23,995 bases of DNA from assembly GCA_002315945.1 (NCBI GenBank), contig DCIJ01000062.1, forward strand, positions 1 to 23,995. Direction: 5' to 3'. Shown piece by piece: positions 1 through 7,403 of the stretch. Position 1 is the first letter of the stretch, and every line of letters begins with the position of its first letter. A model generated the notes under the pieces. It ran no database searches. It had not been told where the DNA came from and saw only the letters and a list, made by a program, of their open reading frames with translations. The DNA is from Lachnospiraceae bacterium UBA1729. Its GTDB lineage: Bacteria > Bacillota > Clostridia > Lachnospirales > Lachnospiraceae. A program made the position numbers and the translations under genes.

Positions 1-1008
1 CAGACCAATGAGAACATCAAAGGCCTGGAGGGAACCAAGAGTAATCTGCAGGTACAGCTGTCTAATCTGAATGCTTCGTTAGAAGAAGTAAGTGATAATC
101 TTGAAGAGCTTGAAGAAAAAATAGATATTAAGCTTCAGGAAATTGACAACACTACAGAAGAACTTAATGAAGCCGAAAAGACAGAACGGGAGCAGTATGC
201 TTCCATGAAAGCCAGAATTAAATATATGTACGAACGCAGAGACTATACTTATCTGGAGATTTTGAACAAATCAGGTGGTATTAGTGAATTTCTGAACAAG
301 AGTATGTATATTGAAAAACTGTCTGATTATGATCAAAGAAAACTAAAAGAATATCAGGAAACAAGAGATGAAATAGCTGTTACCAAGAAGGAGCTGGAAG
401 AAGAGAAGGCTGAACTCTTGGAACTGCAGGAAGAAACTGAGCAAGAGAAGGCCAAGGTGGCGGGTCTGGTTGCCAATACTGCTGGAAACATTGCACAGTA
501 TTCAGATCAGATTGCAGCTGCAGAGGATGCGGCAGATGCCTATAAAGCTCAGATGAAACAGCAGGAAGAAAATATTGCTGCACTTCAGAAACAGCTGGCA
601 GAAGAAATGGCTAAATCCAAACTGGCTGCAAAATCAGCATGGAGAGACATTTCTCAGGTGACTTTTGATGATAGTGACAGGGAACTTTTGGCTGAACTGA
701 TATATTGCGAAGCAGGTGCAGAACCATATGCAGGAAAGCTGGCAGTTGGTGCGGTTGTTATAAATCGAGTCCTGTCCAGCGTATTTCCGGATACTGTTGT
801 AGGTGTAGTATATCAGAGAAAACAGTTCGCTCCGGTTTCAGATGGACATCTTGCATTGGCTTTGGCAAATCAAAGAGCAACAAAAGACTGTTACAGTGCA
901 GCTGACGAAGCAATGCGTGGAATGACTAATGTAGGCAACTGCGTATTTTTCAGAACTCCAATTCCGGGGCTTACAGGAATAGCTATAGGCGGTCACATCT
1001 TCTATTAA
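1..1008 (+). CDS. Cell-wall hydrolase, coiled coil plus SleB domain (5' truncated)
   Basis: The frame is open from the first base of the window, so the gene begins upstream; 335 residues are visible. The first two thirds are a long, charged, Glu/Gln/Lys-rich coiled coil, broken by a segment around nt 205-320 (KARIKYMYERRDYTYLEIL) typical of the N-terminal coiled-coil domain of PcsB-type secreted wall hydrolases. The last ~115 residues match the Hydrolase_2 (SleB/CwlJ) fold: ELIYCEAGAEPYAGKLAVG followed by INRVLSS and QRKQFAPVSDG. The Glu in CEA (nt 709-711) is the expected catalytic residue. Family knowledge: such enzymes cleave peptidoglycan (lytic transglycosylase type) outside the membrane, and PcsB-like coiled coils are held by FtsEX-type regulators or self-inhibit. 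A signal peptide is expected but lies outside the window. The gene ends at a hairpin terminator. A vegetative or division hydrolase is likelier than a spore-specific one, because CwlJ/SleB spore enzymes lack this coiled coil. Confidence 0.9.
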   Translation, partial: QTNENIKGLEGTKSNLQVQLSNLNASLEEVSDNLEELEEKIDIKLQEIDNTTEELNEAEKTEREQYASMKARIKYMYERRDYTYLEILNKSGGISEFLNKSMYIEKLSDYDQRKLKEYQETRDEIAVTKKELEEEKAELLELQEETEQEKAKVAGLVANTAGNIAQYSDQIAAAEDAADAYKAQMKQQEENIAALQKQLAEEMAKSKLAAKSAWRDISQVTFDDSDRELLAELIYCEAGAEPYAGKLAVGAVVINRVLSSVFPDTVVGVVYQRKQFAPVSDGHLALALANQRATKDCYSAADEAMRGMTNVGNCVFFRTPIPGLTGIAIGGHIFY

Positions 1009-1022
1009 TACTTACATTTAAA

Positions 1023-1052
1023 AAGGGCACTAAATGTGCCCTTGTTTTTTTT
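1023..1052 (+). terminator. Rho-independent terminator, probably bidirectional
   Basis: An 8-bp stem (AAGGGCAC at 1023-1030, GTGCCCTT at 1036-1043) with a 5-nt loop is followed by G and a run of T at 1045-1052. It sits 14 nt after the hydrolase stop. On the minus strand the same stem is followed by five T, so it can also end the convergent DUF402 gene, whose stop codon lies inside the hairpin. Confidence 0.85.
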
Positions 1053-1521
1053 CTATTTCATTAAGCGGAGCAAGCAGTACGTCCAGCTTGCCACGATAAA
1101 TCTTTTCGAGTAGTGCATCCAAACGATGAAGAGCAAGCTTGAGCTGGTCAACAGATAATAGCCCTGATTCGAGAGCTTCGCCCAATTCTCCGATATCTAC
1201 AACCCTGATTCGGTTATCAGGATAAACAATTACATCAGCTAACAAATCTGTAACTACAAATTCGTCCTCAGATACAAATTCAGCATCTATAATGTCACAA
1301 TAGATATAATAAAGCTCATCCTTGGCAGTCATAAACCGGCTTATTTTATAGCCCTGCTTTAAAAAATAGATGCTGGTGCCATGGGTAAAATCATGACGAG
1401 GCTTAAGTACATTCCACTGGGTGATTATCAATTCATCTGTCCAGAGAAGTATCTTATCATCCTTCAACAGAATACATTCATTTGGAATTAGTCGTTTGCG
1501 ATACAATTTTGGAAATGACAT
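1030..1521 (-). CDS. DUF402 domain protein
   Basis: A 163-residue protein. The start is set at the ATG on 1519-1521 because an AAAAAAGGGGG ribosome site sits 5-6 nt before it; a longer in-frame version reaching 1584 would run through the promoter and has no site. The centre has the DUF402 pattern: W.VLKPRHDF, a DELYYIYCDIIDAEF strand with conserved Asp, and VVTDLLADVIVYPDNRIRVVD, followed by a helical tail (ALESGLLSVDQLKLALHRLD). Characterised DUF402 proteins include nucleoside tri-/diphosphatases (the Gram-positive Ntdp/YgaC type) and the RNA-binding FAU-1; the exact substrate here cannot be told from sequence. It is transcribed alone, divergent from the SRP RNA gene, and shares the 3' hairpin with the hydrolase. 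The protein is soluble and has no signal peptide. Confidence 0.8.
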   Translation of the reverse strand: MSFPKLYRKRLIPNECILLKDDKILLWTDELIITQWNVLKPRHDFTHGTSIYFLKQGYKISRFMTAKDELYYIYCDIIDAEFVSEDEFVVTDLLADVIVYPDNRIRVVDIGELGEALESGLLSVDQLKLALHRLDALLEKIYRGKLDVLLAPLNEIEKKQGHI

Positions 1522-1555
1522 GACAACCCCCTTTTTTGAAATTAAGCTTATATAA

Positions 1556-1584
1556 AATATGACAAATGAACAAAAGAAAGTCAA
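1556..1584 (-). promoter_or_regulatory. Sigma-A-type promoter for the DUF402 gene
   Basis: Read on the minus strand: a -35 TTGACT (1579-1584), a 17-nt spacer, and a -10 CATATT (1556-1561). Transcription would start near 1549, giving a leader of about 28 nt before the ATG at 1521. It lies back to back with the SRP RNA promoter. Confidence 0.6.
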
Positions 1585-1603
1585 TATAATTACACTTCAT
1601 TTC

Positions 1604-1632
1604 TTGACACTATTTATTATATTAGGTATGAT
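1604..1632 (+). promoter_or_regulatory. Near-perfect sigma-A promoter of the SRP RNA gene
   Basis: A consensus -35 TTGACA (1604-1609), exactly 17 nt of spacer, and a TATGAT -10 box (1627-1632, five of six consensus bases). The expected start, near 1639, coincides with the first base of the terminal helix of the SRP RNA. Such strength fits a highly expressed stable RNA. Confidence 0.88.
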
Positions 1633-1638
1633 ACCTTT

Positions 1639-1905
1639 TGCCGTGCAGCCGGGGCAGTAGCCGTGCCTTGTAACCTATGGCTATAGTAGGGGTCATGCGG
1701 AATGGAGGGCTTGACAGTTTTATTTGTCCTCGGGTAAGTGGTGTTGACATTCGGGTCTTACGCGGCGAGAACTTGCGAACCGTGTCAGGTTGGGAACAAA
1801 GCAGCACTAAGCAGGACCTCTCGGGTGACGTGAGGGTGCCTGAATGGAGCTAACTGCCCGGGGATTGTATTATTGTTCTGTTCGAAGTTTCGTGCACGGT
1901 TTTTT
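1639..1905 (+). ncRNA. ffs: Signal recognition particle RNA, large Gram-positive type
   Basis: The RNA is about 265 nt, the size of the Alu-domain-containing SRP RNA (scRNA) of Firmicutes. The apical S domain is clear at about 1782-1804: GTCAGGT, then a U-A and a G-C pair closing a GGAA tetraloop, then AAGCAGC, which is the Ffh-binding symmetric/asymmetric loop region. The 5' end (GCCGTGCA, 1640-1647) pairs with the 3' end (TGCACGGT, 1893-1900) to form the closing helix, followed by a T run at 1900-1907 that serves as terminator. The GCAGCCGGGGCAGTAGCCGTG segment just inside the 5' end fits the Alu-domain loops. It assembles with Ffh to target nascent membrane and secreted proteins to FtsY and SecYEG. 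Ends are judged by helix pairing and may be off by a few bases. Confidence 0.92.
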
Positions 1906-1963
1906 TTACCGGAAAAAGTGAAAATATATTGACGATACTTGTTTTATCAAAAGGAACGCAGTT

Positions 1964-3325
1964 ATGAAAAGCATGAGCAAAGATGCAAAAAATTTTTATA
2001 AAAACCTATGGACACTGGTACTTCCCATTGCCATACAGAATTTTATTTCCAATGCAGTAAATTCAATGGATGTCTTCATGCTGGGACTGGTGGGACAAAG
2101 TGAACTGTCTGCAGTAAGTCTGGCTAATCAGTTTCAGTTTATTCTCTTTGGATTCTTTTTTGGAATCAATTCGGGAATCACAATAATGGCAGCCCAGTAC
2201 TGGGGAAAAAAGGATACCAAAGCAATCCAGAAGATTATGGGTATTGCAATCAAGATATCCATGGCAATTACCGGGATGATGGCGCTTGGAGGAATACTGT
2301 TTCCGACTCAGCTCATGGGAATATATACCAATAATACTGAACTGGTTAATATTGGAGCAAAATATCTTCAGATAATCGCGGTTTCTTACTTTTTGATGAG
2401 CTTTTCCCAGTCCTTCCAGGCTACCCTTCGAAGCGTGGAGAGAGCAGGACTGTCAACGATTATCAGTACAGTTGCTCTGTTTTTAAATGTTTCATTAAAT
2501 GCTGTGTTTATCTTTGGACTATTGGGAGCACCAAAGCTGGGGGTAATTGGAGTTGCATATGCCACACTGATATCCAGAATTGTTGAATTTGTGCTGTGTC
2601 TCTATTTCTACCTGAAGGGAACGGTCTGCACACCGGATATGAAGGATTTGTTTGGACATAGTGCAGTTCTTATGGGGGACTTTCTGAAATATTCAATGCC
2701 AGCTCTGATAAATGATTTGTCCTGGACACTGGCATTTTCCCTGTATTCAGTAATAATGGGTCACCTGAATGCGGATATTGTTGCTGCAAATTCAGTAGTG
2801 ACTACAGTTCGAGATCTGTGCGCAATAATGGGATACGCAATATCTGGCGGTGCATCAGTACTACTGGGAATAGAAATAGGAAAGGGCGAGATGGAGCTGG
2901 TAAAAAAAGATGCAAGCAGAGCCTGCCTTGCAACCTTTGCCTGTGCTGTTGTAACAGCTCTTATTATTATTCTGATAAGACCCTTGGTATATATCCTGTT
3001 CACTCTTACTCCTGTGGCAAAGGGATATCTTGAGATAATGATGTGGATTAGCAGCTACTATGTAATCGGACAGCTGATGAATACCTTGCTGATTGCAGGT
3101 GTATTCAGATCTGGAGGCGAGACCAAGTTTGGGATGGTAGTAGACATCGTTACAATGTGGGTGATAAGTGTGCCACTGGGATTTTTGACGGCCTTTGTAT
3201 TTAAGTGGCCACCTATGGTTGTATATTTTGTACTGTGTCTGGATGAGTTCTGGAAGATTCCGGTGGTTTATAAGTATTATAAAAGCTACAAGTGGGTAAG
3301 AAATATTACAAGAGATAATATCTAG
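1964..3325 (+). CDS. MATE family efflux transporter
   Basis: A 453-residue protein with about twelve hydrophobic segments in two repeated halves, the normal size for MATE transporters. Family signatures include LVLPIAIQNFISNAVNSMDVFMLG near the N terminus (first TM helix region), ISRIVEFVLC in the middle, and ALINDLSWTLAFSLYS at the start of the second half, parallel to the first. MATE proteins expel cationic drugs or metabolites using a Na+ or H+ gradient; Lachnospiraceae carry many paralogues, so the substrate is unknown. The start ATG has AAGGA at 1951-1955, 8 nt upstream. The gene follows the SRP RNA directly; its own promoter is not clear, and it could partly depend on read-through from the SRP promoter. 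It ends at a 22-bp hairpin shared with the convergent HD-GYP gene. A role as a lipid-linked-sugar flippase is not suggested by sequence or position. Confidence 0.9.
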   Translation: MKSMSKDAKNFYKNLWTLVLPIAIQNFISNAVNSMDVFMLGLVGQSELSAVSLANQFQFILFGFFFGINSGITIMAAQYWGKKDTKAIQKIMGIAIKISMAITGMMALGGILFPTQLMGIYTNNTELVNIGAKYLQIIAVSYFLMSFSQSFQATLRSVERAGLSTIISTVALFLNVSLNAVFIFGLLGAPKLGVIGVAYATLISRIVEFVLCLYFYLKGTVCTPDMKDLFGHSAVLMGDFLKYSMPALINDLSWTLAFSLYSVIMGHLNADIVAANSVVTTVRDLCAIMGYAISGGASVLLGIEIGKGEMELVKKDASRACLATFACAVVTALIIILIRPLVYILFTLTPVAKGYLEIMMWISSYYVIGQLMNTLLIAGVFRSGGETKFGMVVDIVTMWVISVPLGFLTAFVFKWPPMVVYFVLCLDEFWKIPVVYKYYKSYKWVRNITRDNI

Positions 3326-3328
3326 AAA

Positions 3329-3380
3329 AAACCCCTCTAAAGTATATGTTAATTTTTGAACATATATTTTAGAGGGGTTT
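3329..3380. terminator. Long bidirectional hairpin terminator
   Basis: A 22-bp stem (3329-3350 with 3359-3380, one G-U pair) and an 8-nt loop lie between two convergent genes. On the minus strand it is followed by six T, so it best serves the HD-GYP gene; on the plus strand only three T follow, a weaker stop for the MATE gene. Confidence 0.85.
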
Positions 3381-3398
3381 CAAATTACTTTATAAAAT

Positions 3399-4466
3399 TT
3401 AAATCAGGGCTTCAATTTCCAGCTCTGGGTGAGCAGTCAGATCTATAAATCCTTCGTAGGTTTTGATAGTAGGCCTTGACAGCTTTGCCTTATTTATTAA
3501 TACTACCTTGCCAATTGCACCATTTGAAAGTCTGACATCTGTAAGCAGATAGGTGTTTACAACATTATTCAGGAAGGTGAGAATTAACTCGGGATCATAC
3601 TTCTGAAAACCTTCATCCTCAAAGAGCTTTACAGCAGCGAAGGGACACAGGGGTCCTCTGTACACTCTGGCAGAAGTCATCGCATCATATACATCTGCTA
3701 TAGAAACCATCTTGGTATATAGTCCGAGTTTATTTCCAAACAGTCCAAAGGGATAACCTGAACCATCGAAACGTTCATGATGTAATAGAACAGCATTTCT
3801 AATGGTATCACTCATTTTGGACGAAGCAAGGAGATCATATCCCTGCCTTGGATGGGTCTTGATTACTTCGAATTCACTCTCTGTAAGCTTGGCAGGTTTT
3901 TTAATAATACTATCAGGAATCTTTACCTTGCCAATATCGTGGAGCATACCTGAAATAGTAGCCTCTTTTATCTGTATGGGGCTTAACCTAAGCCATCTGG
4001 CGAACATATTACAGATCAGCGCAACATTCATGCAGTGTGCATAGGTTGCATCATCATAGTCACGCATATTGTGTAGCATGTCAAAAACACTAAAGCGGGA
4101 CTCATCAAAATTAAAAATACCAATGGTATTTTCTAACAGCATACTAATGTCAATTGGGGAACCATCCACCAGGAGTGTATTCATGACATTCTTGAAATTT
4201 CGAACATCCTGCTCAAACTGCTTTTTGAATTTTGCATACTCTGGACTGCTCTTTACCTTTTCAGAATATGGATGATCCATATTGGCAACGTCAGCGGTTA
4301 TCTCATCCTCAATTTTGACCTGATATATAGAATAAAAGGCAAGCCTGGTAATAAGCGAGTCTGTCAAAATCTGTCCCTTGGAAAGAATCAGCTGGTTATT
4401 AAAATCGAATAAATCCTCAGCAACTACCATTCCGGGAACCAGTTGCGATGGTCTAAGGTTTTTCAT
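3399..4466 (-). CDS. HD-GYP domain protein (probable cyclic-di-GMP phosphodiesterase)
   Basis: A 355-residue soluble protein. Residues 1-60 form a small beta-rich N-terminal region (LRPSQLVPGMVVAEDLF) found in many HD-GYP proteins; residues ~65-135 are a helical linker; residues ~137-300 are the HD-GYP domain. Metal and catalytic motifs are intact: H144 in the first helix, H176-D177 in HDIGK, H205, H229-H230, the G235-SGYP-239 signature, and D258 in ADVYDAMTS. Family knowledge: this domain opens cyclic di-GMP to pGpG or GMP, lowering the second messenger that often controls motility and exopolysaccharide. No receiver, PAS or membrane segment is present. The C-terminal ~55 residues (YLLTDVRLSNGAIGKVVLIN onward) form an extra small domain seen in this subfamily. 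The ribosome site (AAGAG, about 9 nt upstream) is moderate. Its closeness to a large glycan operon is suggestive but not proof of a link. Confidence 0.9.
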   Translation of the reverse strand: MKNLRPSQLVPGMVVAEDLFDFNNQLILSKGQILTDSLITRLAFYSIYQVKIEDEITADVANMDHPYSEKVKSSPEYAKFKKQFEQDVRNFKNVMNTLLVDGSPIDISMLLENTIGIFNFDESRFSVFDMLHNMRDYDDATYAHCMNVALICNMFARWLRLSPIQIKEATISGMLHDIGKVKIPDSIIKKPAKLTESEFEVIKTHPRQGYDLLASSKMSDTIRNAVLLHHERFDGSGYPFGLFGNKLGLYTKMVSIADVYDAMTSARVYRGPLCPFAAVKLFEDEGFQKYDPELILTFLNNVVNTYLLTDVRLSNGAIGKVVLINKAKLSRPTIKTYEGFIDLTAHPELEIEALI

Positions 4467-4528
4467 AGTTTAGCTCTTTTATGCTTTAAAGGGGTTTACA
4501 GTAAGCAACAATTGTGTTAACTTAAAAT

Positions 4529-4557
4529 AGTTTAGCACATTAAAGTGTGATAATCAA
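4529..4557 (-). promoter_or_regulatory. Candidate promoter of the HD-GYP gene
   Basis: Minus strand: TTGATT (4552-4557), a 17-nt spacer, then TAAACT (4529-4534), four of six matches in the -10 box. It lies about 60 nt before the start codon, inside the 110-nt divergent gap shared with the aldolase gene. I could not pick a convincing plus-strand promoter in the same gap. Confidence 0.4.
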
Positions 4558-4576
4558 GAAAAGGAAGGATGATACA

Positions 4577-5551
4577 ATGAAAGAAATATCAAAGCTCATG
4601 GATTACAGACAGGGCATCAGAGTAGTAGATGCAACACTTAGAGATGGTGGACTCGTGAACGAATTTCGATTTGATGATGAGTTTGTCAGAGCACTCTATA
4701 ACACTAACCTCAAGGCTGGTGTTGACTATATGGAGCTGGGATATAAGGCTGATAAAGAGCTTTTTGATGTAAATAAATTTGGAAAATGGAAATTCTGTGA
4801 TGACGAGGCTGTATTTAAGGTTATCGGAGAGAAAAAGGGTGATCTGAAACTGGCCGCAATGGCTGATGTAGGAAGATGCAATTACAAGGAGGATATCAGA
4901 CCCAAGGATGAGAGTCCCTTTGATCTGATACGGGTAGCAACCTACCTCAATACAATCCCTGCAGCGGTGGAAATTATTGAGGACTGTGTAAATAAGGGTT
5001 ATGAGACAACCTGCAATATTATGGCAATTTCAAATGCTCAGGAAAAAGATGTTAAAGCAGCACTTGAGATAATATGCCAATCTAATGTAAAATGTATCTA
5101 TATAGTAGATAGCTATGGCGCACTCTATCCTGAACAGCTGGCAAGAATAGTAGATTTTTACAGTGAAATCGCTTCAAAGTATGGCAAGGAAATTGGTATT
5201 CATGCCCATGATAACCAGAGACTTGCTTTTGCAAATACAATTGAAGCAATTGGAGATGGAGTTAACTGGGTTGATGCAACCTATAGCTGTATGGGACGTG
5301 GAGCTGGTAACTGCGGAATGGAACTGTTACTTGGTTTCCTTAAGAATCCTAAATACAGAGAATACTTTGCATTCAAGTTTGTTGAAGAGTACATGACAAA
5401 GCTTAAGGCAGACGGCGTGGTATGGGGATACGATTTACAGTACCTTGCCACAGGACTCTCCAACCAGCATCCTCGCTCAGCTATAGCGTTCACTAATGAA
5501 AAGAGAACTGATTACGCTGAATTTTATAAGGAGCTGTTAGCTCAGGAGTAG
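4577..5551 (+). CDS. DRE-TIM (HMGL-like) aldolase/acyltransferase-type protein
   Basis: A 324-residue protein; the start ATG at 4577 is chosen because AAGGAAGG (4561-4568) lies 8 nt upstream, whereas an in-frame GTG at 4547 has none. It has the TIM-barrel metal site of the HMG-CoA lyase/isopropylmalate synthase/4-hydroxy-2-oxovalerate aldolase superfamily: VDATLRDGG (R22, D23) at the first strand, IVDSYG (177-181), the HxH metal ligands in HAHDN (H209, H211), and GRGAGN (240-245). It lacks the regulatory LeuA domain and the communication domain of the 4-hydroxy-2-oxovalerate aldolases, so it is a compact form of the kind found in polysaccharide clusters as an 'aldolase catalytic domain' protein. 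The reaction is unknown; a C-C bond cleavage or formation on a 2-oxo acid is the family expectation. It is the first gene of a two-gene unit, 2 nt before a GT4 gene, so a role in making or modifying a glycan precursor is inferred. Confidence 0.82.
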   Translation: MKEISKLMDYRQGIRVVDATLRDGGLVNEFRFDDEFVRALYNTNLKAGVDYMELGYKADKELFDVNKFGKWKFCDDEAVFKVIGEKKGDLKLAAMADVGRCNYKEDIRPKDESPFDLIRVATYLNTIPAAVEIIEDCVNKGYETTCNIMAISNAQEKDVKAALEIICQSNVKCIYIVDSYGALYPEQLARIVDFYSEIASKYGKEIGIHAHDNQRLAFANTIEAIGDGVNWVDATYSCMGRGAGNCGMELLLGFLKNPKYREYFAFKFVEEYMTKLKADGVVWGYDLQYLATGLSNQHPRSAIAFTNEKRTDYAEFYKELLAQE

Positions 5552-5553
5552 GT

Positions 5554-6783
5554 ATGAAAATTCTTATTACCTCAGACTGGTATGCACCAGTTGTTAATGG
5601 AGTTGTTACTTCTGTAATTAATCTGGAAAATGAATTAAGAGCCAGGGGTCACGAAGTCAAGGTACTGACCCTCTCTCCCAATCACAGATCGAGAGTTGTG
5701 GGCGATACAATATATATTGGTTCGGTAAGTGCCGGACTGATATATCCTGAGGCGAGACTTAGGGCGAGTCTGAGGAAAAAATGGGTAAGAGACATTATTG
5801 AGTGGGGACCAGACATAATCCACTCTCAATGTGAGTTTTCCACTTTTTTCATGGCTTTAAAAATTGCCAGAATGCTGAAGATACCTGTAGTGCATACCTA
5901 TCATACAGTGTATGAGGATTATGTTCATTATTTCTCACCAAGTAGAAAATTTGGACGGATTCTGGTAAAGGAATTTACTAAGCTTGTAGCCACACAGACA
6001 CTTACTTTTGTGGCGCCTACAAAAAAAGTCAGAAGAATGCTGATGGGCTACAATATTAACTGCCCCATTGAGGTAATACCGACAGGAGTTGAGTTAGGCC
6101 ATCTTGGCAAGGATACCTCTGCAGAAAGACTTGATGAACTCAAGACTAGGCTTGGAATTCCAAAGGACGCAGTTACCATTGTCAGCGTAGGGCGTCTGGC
6201 AAAAGAGAAGAATGCAGAAGAATTAATTCTGGCTCAGAAGCTTATAGATAATCCGGCTGCTGTGCTGATTTTAGTAGGTGACGGACCCCATAGAAAGCAT
6301 CTTGAAAAGCTGGTTGAGGATGAGGGACTGCAGGAGCGAGTAGTATTTGCAGGAATGGCACCTCCAGAGGATATTCAGGATTATTACAGACTTGGAGAAA
6401 TCTTTGTAAGCGCATCCACTTCTGAAACTCAGGGACTGACCTATATAGAGGCACTGGCAACAGGTGTACCTATCCTGTGCAGAAAGGATTCATGTCTGGA
6501 CGATGTGGTTGTACAGGGTGTGAATGGATGGCAGTTTGATGGAATCAGTCAATATAGAAATTATCTGAGAGAGTATCTGGCTGATCCACAAAAGCAGCAG
6601 GACATGAAGCTGGCAGCAAAAGAATCTTCAGATAAGTTTTCAGTAGAGAACTTTGCTAAAAGTATCGAACAGGTCTACTATGATGCTATCAGAAGAAAAG
6701 AGATATATGGTCGCGTAGGCATCAAGCTACCTAAAGCAGATAAGCTGATTGGGGACATAAAAAATAGAATTAAGAAGAAATAG
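5554..6783 (+). CDS. GT4 glycosyltransferase, diacylglycerol-glucosyltransferase-like
   Basis: A 409-residue GT-B enzyme of family 4. The N-terminal acceptor domain begins MKILITSDWYAPVVNGVVTS with the early N-G turn of this subgroup; the C-terminal nucleotide-sugar domain has VSVGRLAKEKNAEELI, VGDGPHRKHLEKL, and the retaining-GT4 EX7E motif at E291/E299 (SETQGLTYIE). The pattern HTYHTVYEDYVHYFSP, with VAPTKKVRRML and IPTGVEL, is typical of Gram-positive enzymes transferring glucose or galactose to diacylglycerol, the glycolipid anchor of lipoteichoic acid and a bulk membrane lipid. The strongly basic C terminus (DIKNRIKKK) suits membrane-surface binding. It starts 2 nt after the aldolase stop and ends just before a terminator, so the two form a closed unit. 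A role in a surface glycan instead of a glycolipid cannot be excluded. Confidence 0.85.
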   Translation: MKILITSDWYAPVVNGVVTSVINLENELRARGHEVKVLTLSPNHRSRVVGDTIYIGSVSAGLIYPEARLRASLRKKWVRDIIEWGPDIIHSQCEFSTFFMALKIARMLKIPVVHTYHTVYEDYVHYFSPSRKFGRILVKEFTKLVATQTLTFVAPTKKVRRMLMGYNINCPIEVIPTGVELGHLGKDTSAERLDELKTRLGIPKDAVTIVSVGRLAKEKNAEELILAQKLIDNPAAVLILVGDGPHRKHLEKLVEDEGLQERVVFAGMAPPEDIQDYYRLGEIFVSASTSETQGLTYIEALATGVPILCRKDSCLDDVVVQGVNGWQFDGISQYRNYLREYLADPQKQQDMKLAAKESSDKFSVENFAKSIEQVYYDAIRRKEIYGRVGIKLPKADKLIGDIKNRIKKK

Positions 6784-6790
6784 AATTAAT

Positions 6791-6820
6791 AAAGGCATAT
6801 CCGTTTGGGATATGCCTTTT
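6791..6820 (+). terminator. Rho-independent terminator
   Basis: A 12-bp stem (AAAGGCATATCC at 6791-6802 with its complement at 6808-6819), a 5-nt loop and four terminal T. It closes the aldolase/GT4 unit. On the minus strand the arm gives three T and could help end the DUF212 gene, which stops at 6857. Confidence 0.8.
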
Positions 6821-6856
6821 GAGTTGATAATAAAGAATCTAAAAAGAATAAAAATC

Positions 6857-7315
6857 TTAATAGAATGAATTAACGGCAAAGCCGATTGCTATGCCTAAAA
6901 TGGCACCAACAAAAACCTGAACAGGAGTGTGTCCAACCAATTCCTTGAGAGACTGCTCGAACTTAGCATTCTCATACATCTTGGAGAAGGTTTCCATCAT
7001 CTCGTTTAATATGGCAGCCTGCTTGCCAGTCTCCATTCGAACGCCGGAAGCATCATGCATAACTACGATAGCAAAGAATACAGCCATGGCAAATTCAAAG
7101 GAGCCAACTCCGTTTATCAGGAAGACACTGGTGGCCAGAGCGCATACTGTTGCAGAATGGGAACTTGGCATACCGCCACTGCCAGTGAGCCTCTCGGGAT
7201 GAAAACTCTTGGTAAGCCAGATGTCCAGAATTGTTTTTATCAGCTGGGCAACAAACCAGCCCATGGTCCCAGAAATAAAATATTGATTATTGATTAATTC
7301 GTTAAATGTTGTCAT
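6857..7315 (-). CDS. DUF212 divergent PAP2 family membrane protein (YuiD-like)
   Basis: A 152-residue protein with about four hydrophobic segments. It has the DUF212 signature: the FHPERLTGSGG loop followed by GGMPSSHSA (residues 47-55), then VVMHDASGVRMETGKQA and a C-terminal ELVGHTPVQVFVGAILG. Members are distant relatives of type 2 phosphatidic-acid phosphatases, and the SSHSA stretch matches their second phosphatase motif; the activity of DUF212 proteins is not established, though an undecaprenyl- or lipid-phosphate substrate is a fair guess. The start is placed at the ATG on 7313-7315; the ribosome site is poor, and an in-frame TTG further out (7351) has none either. It is a single gene facing the glycan operon across an 88-nt divergent gap. 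If it dephosphorylates polyprenyl carriers it would serve the operon next door, but such genes are widespread without glycan neighbours. Confidence 0.85.
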   Translation of the reverse strand: MTTFNELINNQYFISGTMGWFVAQLIKTILDIWLTKSFHPERLTGSGGMPSSHSATVCALATSVFLINGVGSFEFAMAVFFAIVVMHDASGVRMETGKQAAILNEMMETFSKMYENAKFEQSLKELVGHTPVQVFVGAILGIAIGFAVNSFY

Positions 7316-7368
7316 AGATGATAGTTTACTACGAAAGAAGAAAAGTGGCAAGGAAAAGAGCTTCGTGA

Positions 7369-7374
7369 TATAAT
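7369..7374 (+). promoter_or_regulatory. -10 box of the candidate glycan-operon promoter
   Basis: A perfect TATAAT (7369-7374) lies 29 nt before the first ATG of the operon (7404). The -35 region near 7346-7352 is weak (TGGCAA-like), suggesting a need for an activator or an otherwise modest promoter. This is the only good promoter-like element seen ahead of the thirteen-gene run. Confidence 0.45.
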
Positions 7375-7403
7375 ATCCAAAACTATGTCTGGCAGGAAGA
7401 CGA

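Noticed and set aside
1622..1807. 61-codon open frame on the minus strand
   Set aside because: It is antisense to the SRP RNA, has no ribosome site, and its sequence simply reflects structured RNA.
1964..3325. MATE protein as the missing Wzx flippase of the glycan operon
   Set aside because: Its motifs are those of the drug-type MATE family, it is 4 kb away, with terminators and opposing genes between, and the operon already has an ABC exporter.
4501..4560. Operator-like inverted repeat in the HD-GYP/aldolase gap (CACATTAAAGTGTG)
   Set aside because: Pairing is imperfect and short, overlapping an AT-rich stretch; not enough to call a binding site.
7316..7351. Longer DUF212 protein from a TTG at 7351
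   Set aside because: The extra residues (PLFFFRSKLSS) are not part of the family, and no ribosome site precedes the TTG.
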